Under the pieces are notes generated by a model. That model saw only the letters and a list, made by a program, of their open reading frames with translations, was not told the origin of the DNA and made no database searches. Both the position numbers and the translations under genes were made by a program. From Bacteroidota bacterium (GTDB taxonomy: Bacteria > Bacteroidota > Bacteroidia > UBA8524): DNA of 9,050 bases. The DNA lies in the NCBI GenBank assembly GCA_003531115.1, contig DQHT01000150.1, positions 1 to 9,050 of the forward strand. Reading direction: 5' to 3'. Below, one piece after another: positions 1-6,865 of this stretch (the stretch's first letter is position 1; the number at the start of each line of letters is the position of its first letter).

Positions 1-144
1 ATCAAATCCCTCTGCGACCCCGCGCAAGATTACACGTGCGCAAGCCTTGGAGCTTGGCCCCTTCGACCCGGCATGGGGATTCTACAAAAAATAAAAATAC
101 GTGAGCCGGCTCAGGGTGACAATTGGGAGCATTATCTTGCAGGG
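1..144. other. Leading non-coding stretch
   Basis: No gene can be supported here. The frame of the downstream NRDE gene stays open to the window edge and has an ATG at 73, but the extra residues do not resemble the family, whose members begin at Met-Cys. The stretch contains small repeats (GCGCAAG twice; CAAGC facing GCTTG around 42-56) and a 12-bp palindrome at 102-113. All of these are short enough to be chance. No terminator T-run or promoter was recognised. Confidence 0.4.
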
Positions 145-858
145 GTGTGCACCCTCACGTATATCCCACTTAAAGACGGCTTCCTTTTCACCAGCAACCG
201 GGATGAACGAAGGCTACGGGCTCCGGCCCTGCCACCGGAGGTATACAGGGTGCATGGAAAGGATATCCTCTTTCCAAAAGATGGAGAGGCGGGTGGTACC
301 TGGGTAGCCAGCAGCGGATCCTTGCAGCTCTGTTTATTGAATGGTGCCTTCGAAAGGCATATTTCCCATCCTCCATACCGCCTGTCGCGCGGAATTGTTC
401 TTTTAGATGCCTTTGGCTATGACCATTTTCATGACTTTTTTGAAAAGTATTCCTTTAACGGGATCGAACCATTTAGCATGATCGCCATCGAAACACGCAA
501 ACAAACGCGCCTATATGAGTTGCGTTGGGATGGTAAACATGTGTTTTTTAAATCCCTTGATCCCAGCAAAGCCGCCATTTGGTCATCCGCCTCTTTGTAT
601 ACGGCAGATGTGCGCTTAAAAAGGGAAGCCTGGTTTTTGGCATTTCGTGAAGAAAATCCCTTCCCCACTCAGGAAGAAGTGCTCCATTTCCACCAGTTTA
701 GCGGTGAAGGAAATAAAGCTCACGACCTGGTCATGAATTATGAAACCACAGTTCAAACCTTGTCTGTTACGTCTTTGTTATACTCTAAGGAAGGAAGAAA
801 AGTCATCCACCTCGACCTGCTGGATGGCCAACACCATACACGTGCGCTCCCGGCTTGA
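145..858 (+). CDS. NRDE family protein (TANGO2-like)
   Basis: A 237-residue protein of the NRDE/TANGO2 family (Pfam NRDE). The sequence begins Met-Cys-Thr-Leu-Thr, then shows the name-giving Asn-Arg-Asp-Glu at residues 18-21 and the conserved PKDGEAGGTW block at 44-53. The length is normal for bacterial members. I chose the GTG at 145 rather than the ATG at 73 because family proteins start Met-Cys, and removing the Met would expose Cys2 as a possible N-terminal nucleophile, as in Ntn hydrolases. Eukaryotic TANGO2/HRG-9 has been linked to haem trafficking and lipid homeostasis; the bacterial role is not settled. No signal peptide or membrane segment is visible, so it is probably cytoplasmic. 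It converges on the phosphatase gene and ends just before a shared terminator. The family call is firm, the biochemical role is not. Confidence 0.88.
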   Translation: MCTLTYIPLKDGFLFTSNRDERRLRAPALPPEVYRVHGKDILFPKDGEAGGTWVASSGSLQLCLLNGAFERHISHPPYRLSRGIVLLDAFGYDHFHDFFEKYSFNGIEPFSMIAIETRKQTRLYELRWDGKHVFFKSLDPSKAAIWSSASLYTADVRLKREAWFLAFREENPFPTQEEVLHFHQFSGEGNKAHDLVMNYETTVQTLSVTSLLYSKEGRKVIHLDLLDGQHHTRALPA

Positions 859-880
859 GCTTTTGCTTTCGCCAGCTCAT

Positions 881-914
881 AAAAAAAACCGGCTCAGGGG
901 GAGAGTCCGGTTTT
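881..914. terminator. Bidirectional intrinsic terminator between convergent genes
   Basis: An 8-bp stem, AAAACCGG (885-892) with CCGGTTTT (907-914), is extended by CTC (893-895) pairing with GAG (903-905) past one bulged T. The loop is 7 nt. On the minus strand the stem is followed by eight T residues (complement of 881-888), so it should stop phosphatase transcripts well. On the plus strand it is followed by four T residues and could end the NRDE transcript 23 nt after its stop. The phosphatase mRNA would then carry a 3' UTR of about 150 nt. Confidence 0.78.
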
Positions 915-1049
915 AAACGAGTGATCGATCCTGTCTGTACGACAGCATCAATCTACCATTAGCCAATCGAATATAAAAAAGAAAAATCAGACAGGAGGTG
1001 GTGTTTTCTGAGTGGTACTTTCTGTGTGCCGAATGGTCGAAATGTATGG

Positions 1050-2624
1050 TTAATAGCCCAACATCTCGAATAAGGGTTTTCCTGTAATTCCATTCGGAAA
1101 CTGAATGCCCAAAATAAGGCTCATACTGGGCGCTATATCAGTAATAGCAACGCTTCTGCTGCTTTTACCCTGCTTCACACCATATCCATAAAAAAGCATA
1201 GGAACACGGGTATCATAGGTATACCCACTGCCGTGTGTGGTGCCTTTCGCATCATTATCCATCCATCCGGGCAGGGTATGGATAAACAGGTCGCCCGAAC
1301 GTAAAGGATGGTAACCATTCCTGAATTTTTCCAATAAAGGATCTGTAGCGACCAATAAGTCATTAACGGTATAGGTGCGGTAAACACCGGGAAATCCTTT
1401 TAAGGCGTCCGAGGCTACCCGGCTAACTTCCGTGAGGTCTAATCCTTTTGCTTTAATCCGCTCATGATCGAAATAAACCTGTTCGTTGATGATCCCCAGC
1501 ACAAGGCTATCCCCAAATTGGTCAAGAACGGCCTTTTTCACCTGCTTCTGCATCGAATCTATATTTAACAAGCCCGCAAACATGCCATGCTCTTTTAACA
1601 GGGCCGGCACCTCGTTTCCTCCATGGTCGGCGGTTAGAAATACGGTGTAATTGCCCTTTCCGAGTTTTTTGTCCAATTCATACAACAGCCTCGCGATCTC
1701 CAGGTCAAGGCGCAGGTACATGTCTTCAATCTCCACGGCCTGGGGACCAAAAAAGTGCCCCATATAATCAGGCCCTGAAAAACTCAGGCAGAGGAAGTCG
1801 CTTACCCCGGATTCTCCAAGCTTCTCCCCTTCTATGGCAGCAAGAGCGGCGTCCACAAGGTAGGTATTACTAAAAGGCGTATAACTCAGTAATTTATAGC
1901 CCCATTTGGCCTGCAGTTCTTTTAAGTCGTAGGGAAAAACAGGATTTCCTCCTTTTTTAAGGCTATTTTCATAGGGATTGTAATCGGGTGCAGATGCGGT
2001 ATACGTGTTTAAAGGATAAAGCGGATTCCATACCTGGTCTAAAAAGCCAAGTGCTTTTCCTTGTTTATTGAAGCTGTTTAGCCAAGCCGGCAATTCTTTT
2101 CCATACCAGGAACTGCTCATCAGTTTTCCTGTTTTGCCATTATACCAAAAAGCTCCTGTAGCGGTATGTCCGGCTGATAGAATAGCACCGCGATCTTTTA
2201 CGCTTATCCCAACGATCCGGGAGCGAAACTGGGTATGGAGGGCCAACTGGTCGGTAAGCGTGGTGCTGAGCAAATTTTTAGGGGATTGTCCGCCACTGTC
2301 TTCCGTACAATACATGAAATCTCCACGCCCGCGGTCGTACCAGTCATTGCCAATTATTCCGTGTACCGAAGGGGTTGTTCCTGTATAGATGCTGGCATGT
2401 CCCGGACCGGTATAGGTGGGTACAAAGTCGAAATGCCCGTTTTCATAGCTGAAACCCTCTTCCATCAAACGTTTAAAGCCCGAATCACAATAACGGCTTT
2501 CGTAACGAGTGAGGTAATCATAGCGCATCTGATCCACCACGATGCCTACAACGAGTTTGGGTTGGGCTTGTGAGGCAATAGAAATTATGAGGGTCAGCAG
2601 AAAGGAAAACAGCGCTCGTTTCAT
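1050..2624 (-). CDS. pafA: Secreted PafA-type alkaline phosphatase
   Basis: A 524-residue alkaline phosphatase-superfamily enzyme of the phosphate-irrepressible PafA type, predicted to release phosphate from monoesters outside the cytoplasm. Residues 1-20 form a Sec signal peptide (Lys-Arg, hydrophobic core, Ser-Gln-Ala). The catalytic set can be read: Asp31 (VVDQMRYDYL), the presumed nucleophile Thr72 (TYTGPGHA), Asn93 (GNDWYD), Lys143/Arg145 (SVKDRGAI), Asp286/His290 (GPDYMGHF), Asp333/His334 (TADHGG) and His464 (GTTHGSGY). Spacing matches the two-zinc site plus the Asn/Lys/Arg phosphate contacts known from Elizabethkingia PafA, so this is a phosphatase rather than a diesterase-type (NPP) member. 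Length is typical and nothing is missing. It is a single-gene unit, divergent from the DUF2721 gene. No Pho-box-like element was recognised upstream, which fits a phosphate-irrepressible enzyme but does not prove it. Confidence 0.93.
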   Translation of the reverse strand: MKRALFSFLLTLIISIASQAQPKLVVGIVVDQMRYDYLTRYESRYCDSGFKRLMEEGFSYENGHFDFVPTYTGPGHASIYTGTTPSVHGIIGNDWYDRGRGDFMYCTEDSGGQSPKNLLSTTLTDQLALHTQFRSRIVGISVKDRGAILSAGHTATGAFWYNGKTGKLMSSSWYGKELPAWLNSFNKQGKALGFLDQVWNPLYPLNTYTASAPDYNPYENSLKKGGNPVFPYDLKELQAKWGYKLLSYTPFSNTYLVDAALAAIEGEKLGESGVSDFLCLSFSGPDYMGHFFGPQAVEIEDMYLRLDLEIARLLYELDKKLGKGNYTVFLTADHGGNEVPALLKEHGMFAGLLNIDSMQKQVKKAVLDQFGDSLVLGIINEQVYFDHERIKAKGLDLTEVSRVASDALKGFPGVYRTYTVNDLLVATDPLLEKFRNGYHPLRSGDLFIHTLPGWMDNDAKGTTHGSGYTYDTRVPMLFYGYGVKQGKSSRSVAITDIAPSMSLILGIQFPNGITGKPLFEMLGY

Positions 2625-2689
2625 GGCGCTAAGATATAAACATTGGAGAAGTCGCGCGAGTTCCTGAATTTTGTTGCGACATTACGTTT
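2625..2689. promoter_or_regulatory. Divergent promoter region (candidate)
   Basis: These 65 bases separate the divergent phosphatase and DUF2721 genes and must hold the phosphatase promoter, and probably the other one too. A minus-strand TATCTTAG (2629-2636) is one mismatch from the Bacteroidota -7 consensus TAnnTTTG, but it lies only 4 nt from the phosphatase ATG. A plus-strand TACGTTTA (2683-2690) is also one mismatch away and runs into the DUF2721 ATG. Neither has a -33 TTTG at the right spacing. If used, both would give nearly leaderless mRNAs. The exact boxes are weak guesses. Confidence 0.3.
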
Positions 2690-3127
2690 ATGGACATCAG
2701 CATCAATACACCGGCCCTTCTTTTCCCTGCTATCAGTCTGGTGATGCTGGCCTATACCAACCGCTACCTGGCGATTGCTGCTCTGGCGAGGAAATTACAC
2801 GACCAACAATTGCAGGACAATCCCGAAAGGATCCTTTCCCAGATCCGCCTGCTTCGTTACCGTTTGCGACTGGTGCGGCAGATGCAGTTGTTCGGGGTCT
2901 TGAGTTTTTTGATCGCATTGGGAAGCATGTACTTTATCTATTCCGGGAATATGGATGCTGCTCATTATACCTTTGCGGCAAGCATGATCGCTTTTGTGAT
3001 CTCACTCGTGCTTTCGCTCATCGAAATATGGAAAAGTATCGAGTCGGTCGAACTTCATTTGAGTGATATTTCCGAAGGCGACAGGGAATCCATCGTTGAT
3101 GTGCTAAAAGACAAAATAAAATTATGA
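2690..3127 (+). CDS. DUF2721 family membrane protein
   Basis: A 145-residue protein recognised as DUF2721 from its opening (ISINTPALLFPAISLVMLAYTNRYLAI), which is the characteristic first part of that family. I see three membrane segments, at about residues 8-32, 66-85 and 91-113. A charged, Arg- and Gln-rich stretch (about 35-65) between the first two probably forms a cytoplasmic helical loop. The C-terminal tail (about 114-145) is hydrophilic and acidic. No catalytic motif is visible and the family has no established function, so none is assigned. The gene overlaps rluF by 4 nt (ATGA at 3124-3127), which implies translational coupling. Length fits the family. Confidence 0.85.
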   Translation: MDISINTPALLFPAISLVMLAYTNRYLAIAALARKLHDQQLQDNPERILSQIRLLRYRLRLVRQMQLFGVLSFLIALGSMYFIYSGNMDAAHYTFAASMIAFVISLVLSLIEIWKSIESVELHLSDISEGDRESIVDVLKDKIKL

Positions 3128-3852
3128 CGGAGAGCCCCGGAGTCCGGATCAATAAATACCTGAGCGAGGTGGGCTTCTGTTCACGCAGGGCGGCCGATGA
3201 TCTTATCGAAAAGGGAAAGGTTACCCTCAACGGCAAGGTGCCCGAAATGGGGACCAAAGTAATGCCCGGAGATGAGGTTCGGGTAGGTGGGAAATTGGTT
3301 TCCCCTCCAAAAGAAGACTTTGTCTACCTGGCTTTTAATAAACCTGTTGGTATTGTTTGCACCACAGATATCAAGCGAGAGAAAAACAATATCATCGATT
3401 TCATCCATCATCCCAAACGTATATTCCCTATCGGCCGACTGGATAAGCCCAGTGAGGGACTGATCTTTTTAACGAATGATGGCGACATCGTCAACAAGAT
3501 CCTGCGCGCGCGCAACGGACATGAAAAAGAATATCTGGTAAGCGTAAACAAGCCCATCCATGGAGATTTCATCCATAAAATGAGCAATGGTTTACCTATT
3601 CTGGACACCGTAACAAACAAATGTTTTGTCGAACAAACCGGCAAATCCAGTTTCCGCATCATCCTCACCCAGGGCCTAAACCGGCAGATACGCCGCATGT
3701 GTGAATATTTGGGTTATGAGGTCACCCAACTCAAACGCATTCGTATCATGAACGTAAAATTGGATGTCCCGGTTGGCAAATGGCGCTACCTCACGGCTAA
3801 GGAGATGAAGGAGATCAATCGACTGGTTGAAGACTCACAAAAGGCTATATAG
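3124..3852 (+). CDS. rluF: 23S rRNA pseudouridine synthase RluF
   Basis: A 242-residue RsuA/RluB/E/F-type pseudouridine synthase. An N-terminal S4 RNA-binding domain (about 7-58; VRINKYLSEVGFCSRRAAD) is followed by the catalytic domain. The active-site motif GRLDKPSEGL places the catalytic Asp at residue 107. Further RluF-like blocks are AFNKPVGIV (70-78), the FLTNDGD stretch (115-121), the HEKEYLV region and QGLNRQIRRMCEYLGYEV. Similarity to E. coli RluF runs almost along the whole chain, including a catalytic Asp at the same number, and that enzyme modifies U2604 of 23S rRNA and is also reported to act on U35 of tRNA-Tyr. The long basic C-terminal tail of the E. coli protein is absent. The gene overlaps DUF2721 by ATGA and is probably co-transcribed with it. 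The specific target nucleotide is inferred from homology. Confidence 0.92.
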   Translation: MTESPGVRINKYLSEVGFCSRRAADDLIEKGKVTLNGKVPEMGTKVMPGDEVRVGGKLVSPPKEDFVYLAFNKPVGIVCTTDIKREKNNIIDFIHHPKRIFPIGRLDKPSEGLIFLTNDGDIVNKILRARNGHEKEYLVSVNKPIHGDFIHKMSNGLPILDTVTNKCFVEQTGKSSFRIILTQGLNRQIRRMCEYLGYEVTQLKRIRIMNVKLDVPVGKWRYLTAKEMKEINRLVEDSQKAI

Positions 3853-3854
3853 GC

Positions 3855-3871
3855 CGGGAGTGATAGTCCCG
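3855..3871 (+). terminator. Weak hairpin after rluF
   Basis: CGGGA (3855-3859) pairs with TCCCG (3867-3871) around a 7-nt loop, beginning 3 nt after the rluF stop codon. There is no T-run directly after it; the nearest (TTTTT, 3893-3897) is about 22 nt away. It could help end the rluF transcript, but it is not a standard intrinsic terminator. Confidence 0.3.
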
Positions 3872-3892
3872 ACCGAGTTCAAGGCATGACTA

Positions 3893-3927
3893 TTTTTGAA
3901 TTATGATTTTTGATTTATGATTATTTA
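3893..3927. repeat. AT-rich heptamer array, consensus TTWWTGA
   Basis: Five contiguous 7-bp units: TTTTTGA, ATTATGA, TTTTTGA, TTTATGA and the decayed TTATTTA. The first four share the TGA ending. The array is intergenic, downstream of rluF and well upstream of the rhodanese promoter. It belongs to the same period-7 class as the GGGTTAT and GCAGGCT arrays in this window, although the sequence is unrelated. Its function is unknown. Confidence 0.7.
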
Positions 3928-4046
3928 GGTTGAGCACAAACCAAACCGCGTCTCCTAAGCCGGCGTAAGCAATACGCGCATTTAAAAAACAAACTCCACC
4001 GCGTCGCCGCGAGAAATTATTCGTGCGCCAGCCCGAACGCCAGAAC

Positions 4047-4060
4047 GTGACCTAAATCAC
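4047..4060. promoter_or_regulatory. Candidate Crp/Fnr-family operator
   Basis: GTGA (4047-4050) and TCAC (4057-4060) are inverted around six bases, matching the inner core of Crp-type sites (TGTGA-N6-TCACA). The outermost positions do not match (C and T). The centre, 4053.5, would lie near -41.5 if transcription starts about 5 nt after the TACCTTTG element, which is the usual position for a class II activator site. TAAATCAC is also followed directly by TAAATGAC, so a direct-repeat reading is possible. This is an inference from spacing and symmetry only. Confidence 0.4.
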
Positions 4061-4082
4061 TAAATGACGTAACTTGCCCTTT

Positions 4083-4090
4083 TACCTTTG
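4083..4090 (+). promoter_or_regulatory. Bacteroidota -7 element TACCTTTG
   Basis: TACCTTTG matches the Bacteroidota -7 consensus TAnnTTTG exactly and lies 18 nt before the rhodanese ATG at 4109. It would give a leader of roughly 10-15 nt. No TTTG -33 box is present about 20 bp upstream, which would fit a promoter that depends on an activator bound at the adjacent GTGA-N6-TCAC site. Confidence 0.55.
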
Positions 4091-4108
4091 TTCCAGATTC
4101 TAAAACAA

Positions 4109-4531
4109 ATGAGAAAACTATTTTTAATTACTATGATTATCCCGGTTGCGCTGTTGGCTTCCTGCGATGCAAACAAAGGCACCCAGAAAAAGGGCGGTGA
4201 CGGGACGGAACAACAGGCTCCTGCCATTCAAAACATCGGACAAACAGAGGCGCTGCCTATGTTGAACGACACGAACGTGGTGACCATCGACGTGCGTACG
4301 TCGGGTGAAGTATTGGAAGGCTATATTGACGGAGCCGACCTGTTTATTGATGTGAATGGCGACTTTAAATCACAAATTGCCACACTCGATAAATCAAAAA
4401 CCTACCTGGTTTATTGCCGCTCAGGTGGCAGAAGCTCTACTGCAGCAAAAATGATGGAAGCGGAAGGATTTAACAGCATTTATAACCTCAGTGGAGGTAT
4501 TTCAAGCTGGAGCGGACCTGTTAAACCCTGA
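4109..4531 (+). CDS. Rhodanese-domain lipoprotein
   Basis: A 140-residue lipid-anchored single-domain rhodanese. The N-terminus is a lipoprotein signal peptide (Arg-Lys, hydrophobic core, lipobox Leu-Ala-Ser-Cys with the acylated Cys at residue 19). A Lys/Gly/Gln-rich linker (about 20-45) leads into the rhodanese fold, with the VTIDVRTSGEVLEGYIDGA block at about 58-76 and the active-site loop CRSGGRS with catalytic Cys103. Such domains carry sulfane sulfur as a Cys persulfide in thiosulfate, polysulfide or thiol-persulfide chemistry. No typical surface-export signal (acidic run after Cys) is seen, so it probably faces the periplasm. The frame extends up to a TTG at 4088, but that overlaps the promoter; the ATG at 4109 restores a proper signal peptide. 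It lies 14 nt upstream of the YeiH-family gene. Fold and location are well supported, the substrate is unknown. Confidence 0.9.
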   Translation: MRKLFLITMIIPVALLASCDANKGTQKKGGDGTEQQAPAIQNIGQTEALPMLNDTNVVTIDVRTSGEVLEGYIDGADLFIDVNGDFKSQIATLDKSKTYLVYCRSGGRSSTAAKMMEAEGFNSIYNLSGGISSWSGPVKP

Positions 4532-4545
4532 TCGACACAAGCCCT

Positions 4546-5526
4546 ATGATCCAATTCCTCCGACGCAATGCCCCGGGAATGCTGCTGGTGTTGGTGCTGG
4601 GTACAATAACCTGGTTTCTCGCTCCGTATATTTCCTTTGCGAATAGTGTCATCATAGGGCTCCTCCTCGGATTGATCGTGGGGAACGTTTACAAGATCGG
4701 CTCAAGTCTCGAAACCGGGGTGCAAACATCTTCCGGAAAGGGACTTGAGCTTTCTATTCTTTTTCTTTCATTTAGTATCAATTATCGGAATATCGGTGCC
4801 TTGGGTATTGAATCCTTTTTGATCATTGTGGTCATGGTGTTCACAACCCTGATCTTAACGCGCTACCTGGCCAAAAAAATGAATTGTCCGGGTAATTCCG
4901 GTTTGCTTATCGGCTTTGGTACCGCTATTTGTGGTTCTTCGGCCATTGCGGCGCTTTCTCCGCAATTAAAGGGCTCGAAAGACGATACCGGTATGGCCAT
5001 AGCCGTTGTTAATCTTTTGGGTTCGGGTATGATGTTGTTGTTCCCTCTGATCCTGTCCTTGTTTTCTTTAAGTCCGGCCCAACAAGGCATAATTCTGGGT
5101 GGAAGTTTACATGCCGTAGGAAATGTAGCCGGTGCCGGATACGCCATGGGGCCGGAGATCGGAGAAGCGGCCATCACCATCAAACTTGCGCGTATTGCCC
5201 TGCTCTCCCCCGCCCTGATCTTTATGCATTTTTTGATGCGCGACAAAACCCCCGGCACCCCCGCAGTAGCTTTTCGCTTGCCCTGGTACCTGATCGCGTT
5301 TATTCTTATTACCATTATCAATTCGCTGTTCGACTTTCCAAAAAGCTTTATAGATGGAATGAAAACTACCGGAGAAGTGCTGTTAACCCTGGCCATGGTG
5401 GCCATCGGACTGAAGGTTCGTATTCTTAGCCTGCTCAAATCGGGCAAGCGGGGGATTGCTTTCGGGGTGGTGATTTTTGTGGTGATGACGGGGATACTGG
5501 TTGGTTTGATGGGAGTCGTTCTGTAG
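4546..5526 (+). CDS. YeiH family putative sulfate exporter
   Basis: A 326-residue polytopic inner-membrane protein of the YeiH family (UPF0324, annotated in databases as putative sulfate exporter). About ten hydrophobic segments span the chain. Recognisable family blocks are the GTAICGSSAIAA motif (125-136), the glycine-rich GSLHAVGNVAGAG stretch (186-198) and the Lys-Leu-Ala-Arg segment near 213-216. The length is normal. Transport of sulfate or a related anion is the family label and is thinly proven experimentally. Its partner here is the rhodanese lipoprotein gene 14 nt upstream, so the two are probably co-transcribed. This supports, but does not prove, a job in removing or moving products of periplasmic sulfur oxidation. 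The stop is TAG; no clear terminator follows before the GGGTTAT array at 5586. Confidence 0.88.
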   Translation: MIQFLRRNAPGMLLVLVLGTITWFLAPYISFANSVIIGLLLGLIVGNVYKIGSSLETGVQTSSGKGLELSILFLSFSINYRNIGALGIESFLIIVVMVFTTLILTRYLAKKMNCPGNSGLLIGFGTAICGSSAIAALSPQLKGSKDDTGMAIAVVNLLGSGMMLLFPLILSLFSLSPAQQGIILGGSLHAVGNVAGAGYAMGPEIGEAAITIKLARIALLSPALIFMHFLMRDKTPGTPAVAFRLPWYLIAFILITIINSLFDFPKSFIDGMKTTGEVLLTLAMVAIGLKVRILSLLKSGKRGIAFGVVIFVVMTGILVGLMGVVL

Positions 5527-5585
5527 GTAGGAGGTATTTACAGGCATTCGTTTTGGTACAGGGTATTCGAGATTTAACGGAGGCG

Positions 5586-5620
5586 AATGGGTATCGGGTT
5601 ATGGGTTATGGGTTATGGGA
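5586..5620 (+). repeat. GGGTTAT heptamer array 1 (G-quadruplex-capable)
   Basis: Five contiguous 7-mers in phase: AATGGGT, ATCGGGT, TATGGGT, TATGGGT, TATGGGA. Read as G tracts, this is five GGG runs separated by exactly 4 nt (5589-5619), which meets the G3-N(1-7) rule for intramolecular G-quadruplexes. It lies between the YeiH-family gene and the first AI-2E transporter gene, with the G-rich strand being the coding-sense strand of both. The rest of the 5527-5698 spacer holds a 9-bp direct repeat (5629-5646) and an imperfect -7-like TACCTTAG (5673-5680). Confidence 0.8.
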
Positions 5621-5698
5621 AATTTGCAAGGAATAATAGGAATAGTATAAAATTTCCATTGGGGACCTGTTTTACCTTAGCTCCTTAACTTTTCCATT

Positions 5699-6814
5699 TT
5701 GACCCCAAAACCCGCCGCGAATAAACCCCTTGTTTTTCCTGCTTATGCCAAGGCCACATTGATGCTTGTGGGCATTTTCGTGCTTTTCAGCATCCTTTTC
5801 ATCGCTGAATCCATCATACTGCCCATTCTTTATGCCTTTATCATTGCCATTGTGGTTGAACCCGTAGTGCGCTTTCTTGTTAAGCGGGGATTTAACCGGG
5901 CATTGGCTTCCCTGATCGTGCTTATCCTTATCATTTCCCTTCTGGCGGTAATGGTTATGCTGGTGGCATCCCAGGCCAATAAACTTGGTGAGGCATGGCC
6001 CCAGATCAATGTCAAGATCCAGGAAATGCTCAAGATCTTTTCCGATTTTATTGCCGATCAATTCAACCTGAGCAACAAAGAAATCGATACCTATGTCAAC
6101 CAGATGCAGGACGAGATGATGAGCAATGGTGGAAGCAAGATTGGGATCACCCTTTCGGCGCTGGGTGGCATTTTTGCAACGGTCATGCTAACCCCGGTGT
6201 ATACGTTTATGCTGCTTTACTATCAACCGCATCTTATTGATTTCATCCATAAATTATTTACCAAAGCCTACGACAAACAGGTAACCGATGTACTTTCCAA
6301 TACCAAGTCGCTGGTGCAATCGTACCTGCTGGGATTGTCCATCGAATTTGTGATCCTGGCCGTATTAAATTCGCTCGGTCTCCTTCTTGTAGGGCTCGAT
6401 TACGCCATATTGCTGGGGATTATCGGGGCCTTGCTGAATATCATCCCCTATTTGGGAGGCATCATCGCGGTTGTCCTTTATATGCTTGTGGCCCTGGTTA
6501 CCAAAGAGCCTGTTCATGTTCTTTATGTGCTGGGTATTTATTCGTTTATCCAGTTTTTCGATAACAATTTTATTGTGCCCAAGATCGTAGGTTCCAAAGT
6601 CAAATTAAATGCTCTGGTTTCAATCGTGGTCGTGATCGCCGGAGCCGCCTTATGGGGAATCCCCGGTATGTTCCTGGCCATTCCTGTTTTAGGAATTGTA
6701 AAACTTATCCTGGATGTTTTCCCCGCCCAGGCGCATTGGGGGAATTTTTTGGGGGAACCGGTTGCGCCTACGTCGAAGCTTGTTCTAAAGCTGAAGAAGA
6801 TCGTGAAGGCGTAG
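5699..6814 (+). CDS. AI-2E/PerM family transporter, copy 1
   Basis: A 371-residue polytopic membrane protein of the AI-2E transporter family (PF01594; TqsA/YdiK/PerM). Membrane segments fall at about 20-35, 38-55, 70-90, 150-175, 210-262 and 305-340, with a hydrophilic, helical extramembrane domain at about 95-148. Family-like blocks include IIPYLGGIIAVVL (248-260), the FFDNNFIVPK stretch (286-295) and the Gly-Ile-Pro-Gly-Met-Phe-Leu-Ala motif near 320-327. TqsA affects autoinducer-2 export, but other members move Na+ or Li+ or have unknown cargo, so no substrate is assigned. The start appears to be TTG at 5699: a TAG lies in frame at 5678 and the first in-frame ATG (5762) would cut into the first membrane helix. 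It is followed by a paralogue of about 70% identity (by-eye estimate) in the same direction. Confidence 0.87.
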   Translation: MTPKPAANKPLVFPAYAKATLMLVGIFVLFSILFIAESIILPILYAFIIAIVVEPVVRFLVKRGFNRALASLIVLILIISLLAVMVMLVASQANKLGEAWPQINVKIQEMLKIFSDFIADQFNLSNKEIDTYVNQMQDEMMSNGGSKIGITLSALGGIFATVMLTPVYTFMLLYYQPHLIDFIHKLFTKAYDKQVTDVLSNTKSLVQSYLLGLSIEFVILAVLNSLGLLLVGLDYAILLGIIGALLNIIPYLGGIIAVVLYMLVALVTKEPVHVLYVLGIYSFIQFFDNNFIVPKIVGSKVKLNALVSIVVVIAGAALWGIPGMFLAIPVLGIVKLILDVFPAQAHWGNFLGEPVAPTSKLVLKLKKIVKA

Positions 6815-6865
6815 TTCTAACAGCGCTTTCGGAAAACGATATTTTCAATTTCAAACGAAGCAGAG

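Noticed and set aside
102..113. 12-bp palindrome TGAGCCGGCTCA upstream of the NRDE gene
   Set aside because: About two perfect 12-bp palindromes are expected by chance in 9 kb, and it has no promoter-like context.
107..899. An 11-bp direct repeat (CCGGCTCAGGG at 107-117 and 889-899) flanking the NRDE gene, resembling target-site duplications
   Set aside because: Around ten shared 11-mers are expected by chance in a window of this size, and there are no inverted ends or transposase. The right copy is part of the terminator stem.
4088..4108. Upstream TTG start for the rhodanese lipoprotein
   Set aside because: It overlaps the TACCTTTG promoter element and would put seven residues in front of a clean lipoprotein signal peptide; ATG 4109 is better.
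4863..5447. Long minus-strand open frame (194 codons) opposite the YeiH-family gene
   Set aside because: It lies entirely antisense to a well-supported membrane-protein gene and its translation shows no family motif, so it is a shadow frame.
5673..5680. TACCTTAG as the promoter of AI-2E copy 1
   Set aside because: It is one mismatch from TAnnTTTG and lacks a -33 box at the right distance, so it is too weak to list as a feature.
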